Shown here: one piece after another, positions 1 through 7,809 of the stretch
Position numbering within the stretch: the first letter of the stretch is position 1
Layout of the letters: every line of letters starts with the position of its first letter
Virus record (IMG/VR): IMGVR_UViG_3300025872_000352
Coordinates: 1-21,778 of that record
DNA length: 21,778 bases
Origin: a virus
Strand: one strand, 5' to 3'
Translations under genes and position numbers: made by a program
Notes under the pieces: generated by a model
What the model was told of the DNA's origin: nothing
The model's database searches: none
What the model saw: only the letters and a program-made list of their open reading frames with translations

Positions 1-29
1 ACATCGGGAAGAAAGGAAAGCGGGGGGAA

Positions 30-371
30 ATGGCCGTAGTTAAAATGATGATGGCCGCCGCACAACTCCAACGCACGGTGCAGCAGGATCGCTGGGGCCT
101 CGAGATCAAGCAGCGACAAGACGCAGCCGGTCGAGCAGGGGCGTGGGGCTGGCTCGTCAAAGGAGCCAAGTTTGACACCATCGAATCAAAGCACCCCGCC
201 GCAGTCGTTCGAAAGTTCGATGGTCTCCTTGAGACCTACCTTGAGATTCAAAACAAACGTCCCGGAATCAGTTCGTTTGTTGACCGGAAAGGCTACGTCG
301 AAAAGGCGTTGGGAGCAGTGGCCGCTGACATGGCCGAGTATCTTTACCGAAAACTTGGGATCGCAATATGA
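30..371 (+). CDS. Small protein upstream of tape measure; possible tail assembly chaperone (uncertain)
   Basis: A 113-residue protein I do not recognise by sequence. It lies directly before the tape measure gene and overlaps its start by ATGA, the position where tail assembly chaperones (lambda gpG/gpT type) usually sit, so a chaperone role is a positional guess only. The ATG at 30 was chosen because a purine-rich AGGA lies about 10 nt upstream. The same frame is open to the window's left edge, so the protein could be longer or could be a frameshift extension of an upstream gene. A run of six G and three A ends exactly at the ATG, and the other two frames stop at 37-39 and 41-43. The sequence is soluble-looking, with an Ala/Gln-rich N-terminal helix. 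Confidence 0.6.
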   Translation: MAVVKMMMAAAQLQRTVQQDRWGLEIKQRQDAAGRAGAWGWLVKGAKFDTIESKHPAAVVRKFDGLLETYLEIQNKRPGISSFVDRKGYVEKALGAVAADMAEYLYRKLGIAI

Positions 372-2560
372 GCACAGCAACAATCCGCATCGGTGCAGAC
401 ACGAGCAACTTCCGACAAGGGCTCACGCAGGCAGGGTCTCAACTCCGATCCTTCGCCGCTTCAGTCGCTTCCGTCGCTGGTGGGCAAGCTCTGTTCGCGG
501 GATTGCAAGCTGGAATTGGTGCCGTCGGGAGTGCATTTCGCGCACTCGGTCAGACGTTCGCCGAAAGCATCTCAGTGGCAGGAGAGTTCGAGGCCGTGGT
601 GGCTCAGTTCACGACGTTCTACAAGTCGGCTGAGACAGCGCAGGGGGCCGTCTCCGAGTTGGCCAAATACGCTGCTACAACCTCTTTCCAACTGAGCGAG
701 GTGGCCAACGCTGGCGCATCTCTGGCCGCTGCAAACGTACCTGCCGAACAACTCAAGGAGTCGATTCGAGTGATTGGGGACATCGCTGCCGCGACGAAAA
801 AGCCGATGGCTGAAATCCTCCAGCCCTACGTCAAGACGCTCTCGGTCGGAAAGATGCAGACCGAGACTTTCCTGCAGTTCCTTGAGCGAGGAATCCCCAT
901 CGGTGAGGAGTTGAAAAAGGCTCTCAACCTAAGTGATGCGGGTCTCCAAGAGGCACTGACGAAGAGTAAGATCTCGGCGCAGGACATGGTGAACGCGCTG
1001 CAAGCCATGACCACCACGGGTCTTTTCTCGGGCGCCGCAGCAAATCAAGGCCAGACGCTCAACGGGCTCATCTCCACGCTCAAGGACAACGTGGAGGAGG
1101 TGAAGCGGAACCTCGGCCTCGCAGCGTCGGAGGGGCTCAAGCCGCTCATCGAGTTTGCTCAAAACCTCGTCGGGAAGTTTGCTCCCATCGGCACCGCTCT
1201 CGGCAACATCTTTTCAACGGCCACGAAAAAGGCTCTACAGTTCTCAAACGACTTCAGCGCAGGCTTCGGTCGGGCCGTTGACACGGCGGTGCGAGCGTTT
1301 CAAATCATCGAGGGAGCCATTCAAAACGGGACGCTCTGGGATATCCTGACGGTCTCAGGGAAACTTGCATTCGCTGAAGTGCAAGCATTCGGTGTTCGGG
1401 CACTCGAGGGGATCACCGAGGTGTTTTCTGGGGCTGACCTGATCGGGGCTCTCGCTCCAGTGGCTGACTCGTTCATCGACCGAATTGTCAACGCGGGACC
1501 GGCTATCGGGGCCGCTCTTGAGTCTCCGCTTGGTCAGGCATTCATCCGCGCAGTCGATGCGTTTGCTTCGTATCTCAAGCAGCAGATCGGGTTTGCCGTC
1601 GCAGGTCTCGCTGACATCGCGCTTCCAAGTTTCATCTCGCCGACGCGGAACGAGACAACGGGCAAAGGCATGCGGATGGGTGGCCTCGGGCTCGAGGGGC
1701 CGATTGGGTTTGCCTCCGGTGGCGTCACCTCGGCGCAGGCAGGGGAGATTCTCGCAGCGCAGGCAGCAGGCTATCCGACGCCACTCACCCCGGGCGAGGT
1801 GCGCGAGACGTTTGCGAACGGGAAGCGCATCACGTACAACACCAAGGAGTCGTTTTCGAACGGTGTCATCGTGCCTCCGAGCAACGCTGACGCTTACGCT
1901 GAGGGCACGCCGGGGCAAGGACTGATCGCCGCATTCGAGCGAGGATTTACCCGCCAGACAGCAGCCACGGAGAAACTCCAAGTGCAGAATGAGCGACTCA
2001 AAACCGAGTTGGCCAAGCTCACCGAGGCCGCGCTTCGCAACGCAACAGCCATCCGCGAGCAGTCCAGCACCCTTAAAAACCAGACGGAGTTGACCGCGAA
2101 GACTGCTCAGGCTGAAGAAAAGAAAAGCAAGGTGACCAAGACCGGAGACTTCTTCACCTCGCTTGAGAAAATCGGCGGGGGACGACGGATGATGAACCTC
2201 GCGCCTCGGGGCGAGATGATCGGGATCGAAGGAAGAGCACCCGGACTTCGAGGGGCTGGGGATCTGGGCGGAGGATTCGCAGCGTCACCAGCATTTCTCG
2301 CCGCGAAGAAACGCGAGGAGATTGCGAAGATCCCTGTTCAAGGGCCACCCGCCGAGGAGTTCTTTAGGATTCAGCGCGAGAACCTTAAACAGGCCACCGA
2401 CATCGTTGCTGAGCCGTTCCCGCTCCCTATTCCCGGGGGTGATAAAACAGATCCTGTCATTCGGTCCATCCAGATCTGGCAGCAAGCGGTCACCGGAAAG
2501 CTCGACAACGTGGTCTCCGCAATCTCAAAACAAGGGTCTCTCAACGTTGCTGTGGTATGA
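368..2560 (+). CDS. Tail tape measure protein
   Basis: This 730-residue protein sets the length of the phage tail tube and travels through it at DNA ejection. The N-terminus (about residues 1-250) matches the tape-measure N-terminal domain: an Ala/Gly/Ser-rich helical start, then a segment with FEAVVAQFTTFYKSAETA and a region around LSEVANAGASLAAANVP. A hydrophobic, Gly/Ala-rich middle (roughly 250-440) follows. A charged, probably coiled-coil stretch rich in Glu, Lys, Gln and Thr lies near residues 515-590. The length is typical of a siphovirus with a mid-length tail. It starts with ATGA overlapping the previous stop, without a clear SD, so translation is probably coupled. It is the longest tail gene and anchors the interpretation of its neighbours. 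Confidence 0.93.
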   Translation: MSTATIRIGADTSNFRQGLTQAGSQLRSFAASVASVAGGQALFAGLQAGIGAVGSAFRALGQTFAESISVAGEFEAVVAQFTTFYKSAETAQGAVSELAKYAATTSFQLSEVANAGASLAAANVPAEQLKESIRVIGDIAAATKKPMAEILQPYVKTLSVGKMQTETFLQFLERGIPIGEELKKALNLSDAGLQEALTKSKISAQDMVNALQAMTTTGLFSGAAANQGQTLNGLISTLKDNVEEVKRNLGLAASEGLKPLIEFAQNLVGKFAPIGTALGNIFSTATKKALQFSNDFSAGFGRAVDTAVRAFQIIEGAIQNGTLWDILTVSGKLAFAEVQAFGVRALEGITEVFSGADLIGALAPVADSFIDRIVNAGPAIGAALESPLGQAFIRAVDAFASYLKQQIGFAVAGLADIALPSFISPTRNETTGKGMRMGGLGLEGPIGFASGGVTSAQAGEILAAQAAGYPTPLTPGEVRETFANGKRITYNTKESFSNGVIVPPSNADAYAEGTPGQGLIAAFERGFTRQTAATEKLQVQNERLKTELAKLTEAALRNATAIREQSSTLKNQTELTAKTAQAEEKKSKVTKTGDFFTSLEKIGGGRRMMNLAPRGEMIGIEGRAPGLRGAGDLGGGFAASPAFLAAKKREEIAKIPVQGPPAEEFFRIQRENLKQATDIVAEPFPLPIPGGDKTDPVIRSIQIWQQAVTGKLDNVVSAISKQGSLNVAVV

Positions 2561-3204
2561 GTCTAAACACCGAGTTCCCCATCTCCGCACAGGTCGACGA
2601 GCAAGGTGCCATTGAGGTTGTTTTCCGCACCCGCTACGCGCGCACTGGACCGAACACGGAGCCGTTCGAGTGGCCAGCAACCAAGACGCTCGGCTCGGTT
2701 CAGTTGGCGCTTGTTGGGGCGAAGGAAAACGTCGAGATGCTCAGTGACAGCCTCGGAACCTCGGAGGGGACTTACAGAGGCGCAGCATTCACGAAGAACT
2801 TTGTCACCGTCGAGGGGACAATCTCGAACGAACCCATCACCGCACACCCAGACTTCACCACATGGGCGGGAGATGCCGAGACGCCGAACACGAGCAACGC
2901 CATCTGGGAGGACTACGACGGCGCGAAACGGTTTGTTCAGTTTCGCGACGACTTCGAACTGGCTGGCATCACCACATACCTCGCGCCGCAGTGGACATTC
3001 AACCTCACGTGGATGGCCATTAACGCAGACGACGCGACGGTGCCGGGGCAGGTCTACGCGCTCCCACCCATCCCCAACTTCGCGATGTTCAACGGCCTAT
3101 CACTCCTCGGGACTTCAGTTTCGCAGGAGCAAAACGGGGCCTCTTGGAAAATCACCGCTCAACTCCTCGGCGCACCAGCATGGTCGTCCGACATTTACAC
3201 CTAA
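2557..3204 (+). CDS. Tail protein, first of two tandem paralogues
   Basis: A 215-residue protein of unknown function coupled by ATGA to the tape measure gene. It shares a recognisable C-terminal half with the next gene: both have EPITAxPxF, a Pro/Asn stretch ending in SNAIW or TNALW, KRFVQF or KRFVEF, a PP segment, WKIT, and a final WSSDIYT or WSSLIYS. The pair therefore arose by duplication. Genes right after the tape measure commonly encode distal tail or minor tail proteins, so a place in the tail-tip complex is likely, but I cannot assign a specific component. It has no signal peptide or membrane segment and is rich in Trp, Asn and Thr, fitting a beta-structured virion protein. Confidence 0.82.
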   Translation: MSLNTEFPISAQVDEQGAIEVVFRTRYARTGPNTEPFEWPATKTLGSVQLALVGAKENVEMLSDSLGTSEGTYRGAAFTKNFVTVEGTISNEPITAHPDFTTWAGDAETPNTSNAIWEDYDGAKRFVQFRDDFELAGITTYLAPQWTFNLTWMAINADDATVPGQVYALPPIPNFAMFNGLSLLGTSVSQEQNGASWKITAQLLGAPAWSSDIYT

Positions 3205-3205
3205 A

Positions 3206-3910
3206 ATGTCTCGAATCTTTAAGGGCGAAACCGCCGTCAAAACCTCACACTCATTCGACACCGACGAGTGGGGGAACGTCATTCAAACGTCGGTCCACAT
3301 CTTCAAAGACAATCAAATCGACACCATCCTCAGTCCGACTGGTTTACCGGACATGGGCGCAGACACGCAGCGAAGCATCATCTCGCGCTCGATGACGTTC
3401 GACGAGGGCTCACAGACTACGATGCTTGAGCAAAGGAGCATCTACGCTTACGCATCAGCCGCGAAGAAACGGTTGAGCATCGATGCCAACAGCGGGACCG
3501 AGCCGATCACCGCCAACCCGAGATTCCAAGACCTCGCGGGAACACCTGAGAATCCAAACGAAACCAACGCTTTATGGGTTGCATCGAACGACACCGAGTC
3601 AACCAAGCGATTCGTCGAGTTCAAAAAGCCGGGATTGGTCGGTGTCTCAAACTACATCGCCGGAAACGGTTGCACCCTTAAGGTGACCTACTTTGACATT
3701 TGGAGCGCCTTTGCATTACTGGTCAACGACATCGGAAAAATCTCGTTTCCACCCGTTGCAATCTGGGGGAGCGTTCAATCGTGGCTTCTCGCTGGGGCAA
3801 CCGCGGAGCCGTTTGGAGATCGGTGGAAGATCACCCTCATGTATCGCAACGCATCGGCGAACTACGGGCAGTACACGGGCGCGGGATGGTCGTCCCTCAT
3901 CTACTCATGA
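3206..3910 (+). CDS. Tail protein, second tandem paralogue
   Basis: A 234-residue protein that begins one base after the previous stop codon (TAA A ATG). An in-frame open stretch reaches back to 2606, but its Arg/Ser-rich translation is a shadow of the upstream gene, so the ATG at 3206 was chosen. The region from about residue 97 on (EPITANPRF, NALWV, KRFVEF, then WKIT near the end and terminal WSSLIYS) matches the preceding protein, while the N-terminal third is different. This suggests a shared C-terminal domain with divergent N-terminal parts, perhaps forming a hetero-oligomeric ring or two successive tail-tip layers (inference). The specific role is unknown. Confidence 0.82.
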   Translation: MSRIFKGETAVKTSHSFDTDEWGNVIQTSVHIFKDNQIDTILSPTGLPDMGADTQRSIISRSMTFDEGSQTTMLEQRSIYAYASAAKKRLSIDANSGTEPITANPRFQDLAGTPENPNETNALWVASNDTESTKRFVEFKKPGLVGVSNYIAGNGCTLKVTYFDIWSAFALLVNDIGKISFPPVAIWGSVQSWLLAGATAEPFGDRWKITLMYRNASANYGQYTGAGWSSLIYS

Positions 3911-5034
3911 TCCCGACGGTCATAACACCGGGTCCCATCGGGCGCACGCTCTCGGCCATCCGTCGAGAGTTGGTGAGATTGCAGGTGCAAAAGACCAAAG
4001 ACTTCACTGCCAACGAAACGCCAAGAGGCACGTTTCTCAATGTCGCTCCACCGAGGACAATCACCCAAGGGGAGCCGCAGGGCCCACGCTATCAGCCTTT
4101 TCTGAGCGAGGGATCCACTCGGTATTTCGTCACACCGTGGCCTTACGGACTGGTGGGACCGATCATCCAAATCGGCGACCGTCAGTATCGGGGGTTCGCT
4201 TTGACCGGAGGATCCAAACGCATCGTGGCCACCGTGATGCTGCGAGCAACCGCAACACGCAACGCCGCTGTGGATTACGACCCCGAGAACTCGAATCCAG
4301 AAACCTACGCGATCCTTAATTCGATTTACCTCATCCACACGGAGGATGTCAGTTTCGGGACGAGACAGACCTCGTTTGACCCGCTGACGGGCTTTCAAGG
4401 GCTCAACTTCGGAGGGCAGAACTGGTTCTTCCCCGTCAAGCTGGTCGACGCTTGGAACGAACCGGCTTCTCGCATCTCCGCCGATGATGTCGTCCAAAGT
4501 GGAAATCGGAAGATTCCGCTCGAGCCGGGCGAGCAGGACAACCCGTGGTATCCGACCGAGTTCGTCAAAGAGTATGAGGTCGACGTTCTGGTCGGGTTCA
4601 TCCATCAAACGGGAACCATTGGCTCAACCAGTGGCTACGTGCTCGACGGGTTCGGGAGCGACATGGCAGCAATGCCGGAGGAAACCGAAATCACGGGCGG
4701 CAAGGACTTCCTGAACGACCAACCGTACCCGCGCTGGCACGCCGAGGTTGAGCTTCAGGCTCGAGTGACGGTGCCGAGTTGCGATCCTGAGGAGACGTTT
4801 TCCAAACCCGTCGAGGAGTTTGGTTTCATGCTTCGGAACCGCGACGAGAACGGCTACATCCCGGGGAGCGAGTACCCGGGGAGTGATCAGGTGCACCCAC
4901 TCCGCAACAACTACCAGCGACAATCCGCTTTCATGCTTCCACTTTTGGGAGGTATTGGCGGGAGCGGACTCTCATCGAGTTTCCGAGGGCAGACAGTGAC
5001 CAACGACCTCCGAGAAATACCAACATGCCTGTGA
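3907..5034 (+). CDS. Minor tail / tail-tip protein of unknown function
   Basis: A 375-residue protein coupled by ATGA to the previous gene. The open frame extends upstream to 3700, but that part overlaps the paralogue's coding sequence and is composed like a shadow, so ATG 3907 is used. The protein is rich in Gly, Pro, Asn and aromatic residues (for example NFGGQNWFFPVKL and YPRWHAEVELQARVTVP) and has no membrane segment or obvious catalytic motif. Its place between the tape measure block and the fibre genes suggests a tail-tip or baseplate hub component. I see no lysozyme, peptidase or NlpC/P60 motif that would mark a cell-wall-degrading hub. Family not recognised. Confidence 0.8.
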   Translation: MIPTVITPGPIGRTLSAIRRELVRLQVQKTKDFTANETPRGTFLNVAPPRTITQGEPQGPRYQPFLSEGSTRYFVTPWPYGLVGPIIQIGDRQYRGFALTGGSKRIVATVMLRATATRNAAVDYDPENSNPETYAILNSIYLIHTEDVSFGTRQTSFDPLTGFQGLNFGGQNWFFPVKLVDAWNEPASRISADDVVQSGNRKIPLEPGEQDNPWYPTEFVKEYEVDVLVGFIHQTGTIGSTSGYVLDGFGSDMAAMPEETEITGGKDFLNDQPYPRWHAEVELQARVTVPSCDPEETFSKPVEEFGFMLRNRDENGYIPGSEYPGSDQVHPLRNNYQRQSAFMLPLLGGIGGSGLSSSFRGQTVTNDLREIPTCL

Positions 5035-5588
5035 TCCCACGTCTTAAAAGCGGTGGCCAGTTGGCCTCTGCCATCAACGCCATCATCGATTATCTCCCGA
5101 GATTGGCCATCCAATCGACTCCTGACATCACCGCGACCGTCACCCCGCGTGGCCAGCTGGTGTCGCTCAAGAACCGTCGGACGACGCAGACGGGCGCACC
5201 ATCGGCGACGACCAGCTTCCCATTTAAGGTGACGGTTCGAGCCGACAATCCCGGATCACCGAGCCCGACCTACAAAGTGTTTGTGCGATGGGGAACGGTC
5301 AACGGGCAGAGCGTCATGACGTACCCAGAGGAGGAGGTTGGGACGGCTGCTGACGGCAAGCGGGTCGTGCTCAACGTGGTCGGTAACTTCTCTTCGACGG
5401 CATCAACGGGCATCTCCAATCCATCCATTGCAATCGAGGACACTAGTGCGCTACTCGTGGCCGGTGAGGTCGGGGGAGCCATCAACTACAAAATCGTGTT
5501 GGCTTACATCATGCAGGAAGAGGACGGGACCTTTACCGTTTCGCAGCAAACGGGGGGGCATCAAATCATTGGTCTCTACGGTGCATGA
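5025..5588 (+). CDS. Small structural protein, probably tail
   Basis: A 187-residue protein whose start overlaps the previous gene by 10 nt, so the two are likely translated together. The N-terminus has a short amphipathic helix (ASAINAIIDYLPRL). The rest alternates hydrophobic and polar residues and looks beta-rich, ending in GGHQIIGLYGA. No recognised catalytic or binding motif is visible. Its context between a tail-tip gene and the fibre block makes it a virion component, possibly an adaptor that joins fibres to the tail tip (inference). Confidence 0.78.
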   Translation: MPVIPRLKSGGQLASAINAIIDYLPRLAIQSTPDITATVTPRGQLVSLKNRRTTQTGAPSATTSFPFKVTVRADNPGSPSPTYKVFVRWGTVNGQSVMTYPEEEVGTAADGKRVVLNVVGNFSSTASTGISNPSIAIEDTSALLVAGEVGGAINYKIVLAYIMQEEDGTFTVSQQTGGHQIIGLYGA

Positions 5589-5613
5589 CAGTTGATGACG
5601 GCCGCATGAGTGA

Positions 5614-6648
5614 ATGCTCACGCTCACCGTCGCTCTCGACTCTGGACTCGTCTACGTTGGTGGTCTCCGCCGCTCTGACGATCAGGAGGTGTTGCTCCGC
5701 AACGGGGACGTGATTCCGACCGCCATCGAGTTCCGTAGCACGATCTCCAGCACCTCAACGGTCGATATGGGCTCATCCACTGGGCTCCGATTGAGCGTCA
5801 AGCCGAAGGGTCTCTTCGATGCCAATCCTCTCCTCGCATTCTCCAGCTGGACCCGCACGGTGACGGGTTCCGCTGTTGACTACCGAGCGACACTCAACAC
5901 GGCATCAGGCGGCATTGACCGACTGCTCGGCATCGACCCCTACGACTCCGCCGAAGTCGTGGCCATCCAGACCACGGCAACGACGGCAAACGAAGTTTAC
6001 TTTGACCTTGCCGACTCGGTGGGGCCGGTGCGGGTTTGGATGGGCACCTCGTCCTCGACGGGGCCGGAGGCACCCGCTGATGGCCGTCTCATCAAGGTCA
6101 CAACGCTCGGGACCGAGAATGCGTCAGCGATGGCCGCGAAGATTGCGACCGCTCTGGATGCCGATCTGGCTTTTGTTGCATCATCCTCTGCTGACATCGT
6201 GACCGTGGCCGCGTCCACATTTGGCCAACGTCAGGCCCCACACTGCCGATCCTCTGGCTACGGTGTCACAGTGCTCGTGGCTGGCGGAGATGAGACGGTG
6301 ACAGACCTCCCGTCCGTTGTGCTCCAAGCGGAGATTGCGTGGGCTTACTCTGGCAATCTGACGACGACCCGGGCTCTTCGATGGAAGGTCGAGAATACGA
6401 ACCGCCGAGCATCGCAACCCGTCTCGCTCCCTTTTTTCGACTCATCGAACATCGCCAGTTCAGTGGTGCTGTTCACCGCTCAGAGCCTGACAGCACCCCA
6501 ACAAGCTCAGGCCCGAGCCAACATTGGTGCCGGAGCCGCGATTGCTGGCACAGGCGCAGAAGGTAACATCGTCGGTGTCGTCGGTGGGGTGACGACCTAC
6601 ACGACGCTGGCCGCTTTGGGTGCATCAGTCGACGGGGGACAAGTTTAA
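5614..6648 (+). CDS. Fibre-associated structural protein
   Basis: A 344-residue protein. The middle part (about residues 108-215) contains a module often seen in phage baseplate and fibre proteins, in which a short strand (VYFDLADSVGPVRVWMG) is followed by a segment resembling LIKVTTLGTENASAMAAKIATAL and then a Ser/Ala-rich strand. The C-terminus carries the tail-fibre motif LTAPQQAQARANIGA, known from fibre and appendage proteins. The ATG at 5614 is the first credible start after the previous gene, and the 25-nt spacer contains only tiny out-of-frame reading frames. It is probably an adaptor or a short fibre at the head of the appendage block. No enzymatic motif is visible. Confidence 0.8.
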   Translation: MLTLTVALDSGLVYVGGLRRSDDQEVLLRNGDVIPTAIEFRSTISSTSTVDMGSSTGLRLSVKPKGLFDANPLLAFSSWTRTVTGSAVDYRATLNTASGGIDRLLGIDPYDSAEVVAIQTTATTANEVYFDLADSVGPVRVWMGTSSSTGPEAPADGRLIKVTTLGTENASAMAAKIATALDADLAFVASSSADIVTVAASTFGQRQAPHCRSSGYGVTVLVAGGDETVTDLPSVVLQAEIAWAYSGNLTTTRALRWKVENTNRRASQPVSLPFFDSSNIASSVVLFTAQSLTAPQQAQARANIGAGAAIAGTGAEGNIVGVVGGVTTYTTLAALGASVDGGQV

Positions 6649-6663
6649 CAACATCAAGAGATT

Positions 6664-7800
6664 ATGCCGAACACGATCCAACTTAAACGCCGCACGACCT
6701 CAACGGGCGTGTCAGGCATCACGCTCGCGACTGGTGAGCTACTCTTTCAAGAGTTTGACAACCAGCTGCTCATTAAAAAGTCGAACGGGGACATCGTTCC
6801 GGTCGGTGGCGAGGGCACTGCCACCGCCGAAGGGATGGTCACCACGGCCAACCGCAACCAGACAATCCAAGGCACAAAGACGGTCTCGGGGACACTGAAC
6901 ATCACGGGCCAAATCCAGATCGCAGGGACGCAGGTGACCGCGGACGCCGCCGAGTTGAACAAGCTCGACGGAGTGAATGCAACGACCGCTGAACTCAACA
7001 CCGTCGCAGGTGTGACGGCTGGGACAGCGAGCGCGAGCAAGGCTCTCGTGGTTGACGCGTCCAAGAACCTGACGCTCGGTGCGGGGCTGATCTCGACGAC
7101 CGGAGTGCCGACCGATGACGCTCATCTGGCGAACAAGAAGTACGTCGATGACGTTGCACAAGGGCTTGATGTCAAAGCCTCAGCGCATGTTGCAACGACC
7201 GAAGCACTGCCTTCGGTTGCGTACAACAACGGCTCAAGCGGTGTTGGTGCCACGCTGACCTCGAACAACAACGTCGCATTGTCCATCGACGGTCACAACA
7301 TGGCCGTGGGTGAGTCGGTACTCGTTAAAAATCAGGCTAGCGCACTGCAAAACGGGATTTACCAAGTCACCGCAGTCGGCAGTTCCGAGTCTCCTTTCAT
7401 CCTCACTCGCCGCACGGATTCCGACAGTGGAACGGAGTTGAGCGCGGGATCGTTTGTCTTCATCGAACAGGGAACGACCAACGGGTCAACGGGTTGGGTG
7501 CTCTCGACATCGGGAGCAATCGTGATCGGAACGACTGCTCTGACGTTCACACAGTTCTCGAGTGCAGGCGTGGCTGACGCTGGGGATGGTTTGCAAAAGA
7601 GCGGCACAACGCTCTCGGTCAAAACCGCATCCTCAAGCCGCATCGCCGTCTCATCGAGTGGGGTCGACTTGGCCACCTCGGGCGTCACCGCCGCGTCGAA
7701 TCAGGTGCTCTTCACGGTCGACACATACGGACGGATCACGAGTGCAACAAACTCGATTCCAGCTTCAGCAGGGATTTCCATCGATTGCGGCGACCTCTAA
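6664..7800 (+). CDS. Tail fibre protein
   Basis: A 378-residue fibre protein. The N-terminus (MPNTIQLKRRTTSTG, then LATGELLF and a Lys/Asn-rich strand) is the short virion-attachment type found at the start of many phage fibres, and the gene downstream at 7810 has a related one. Residues about 95-120 contain the repeated motif AELNKLDGV ... TAELNTVAGV. A segment around VKNQASALQNGIYQVT is a known fibre motif, with an adjacent RRTDSDSGTEL strand. The rest is Ser/Thr/Ala-rich beta repeat ending in SAGISIDCGDL. It probably forms a trimeric fibre that contacts the host surface. The start is weakly preceded by AAGAG. Confidence 0.87.
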   Translation: MPNTIQLKRRTTSTGVSGITLATGELLFQEFDNQLLIKKSNGDIVPVGGEGTATAEGMVTTANRNQTIQGTKTVSGTLNITGQIQIAGTQVTADAAELNKLDGVNATTAELNTVAGVTAGTASASKALVVDASKNLTLGAGLISTTGVPTDDAHLANKKYVDDVAQGLDVKASAHVATTEALPSVAYNNGSSGVGATLTSNNNVALSIDGHNMAVGESVLVKNQASALQNGIYQVTAVGSSESPFILTRRTDSDSGTELSAGSFVFIEQGTTNGSTGWVLSTSGAIVIGTTALTFTQFSSAGVADAGDGLQKSGTTLSVKTASSSRIAVSSSGVDLATSGVTAASNQVLFTVDTYGRITSATNSIPASAGISIDCGDL

Positions 7801-7809
7801 TCTCGACGG

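Noticed and set aside
2606-3205. N-terminal extension of the second tail paralogue
   Set aside because: The extension translates to Arg/Ser-rich shadow sequence inside the preceding gene; ATG 3206 gives the natural homologous start.
3700-3906. N-terminal extension of the 3907-5034 gene
   Set aside because: It overlaps the paralogue's coding region and has shadow composition; ATG 3907 overlaps the stop as ATGA.
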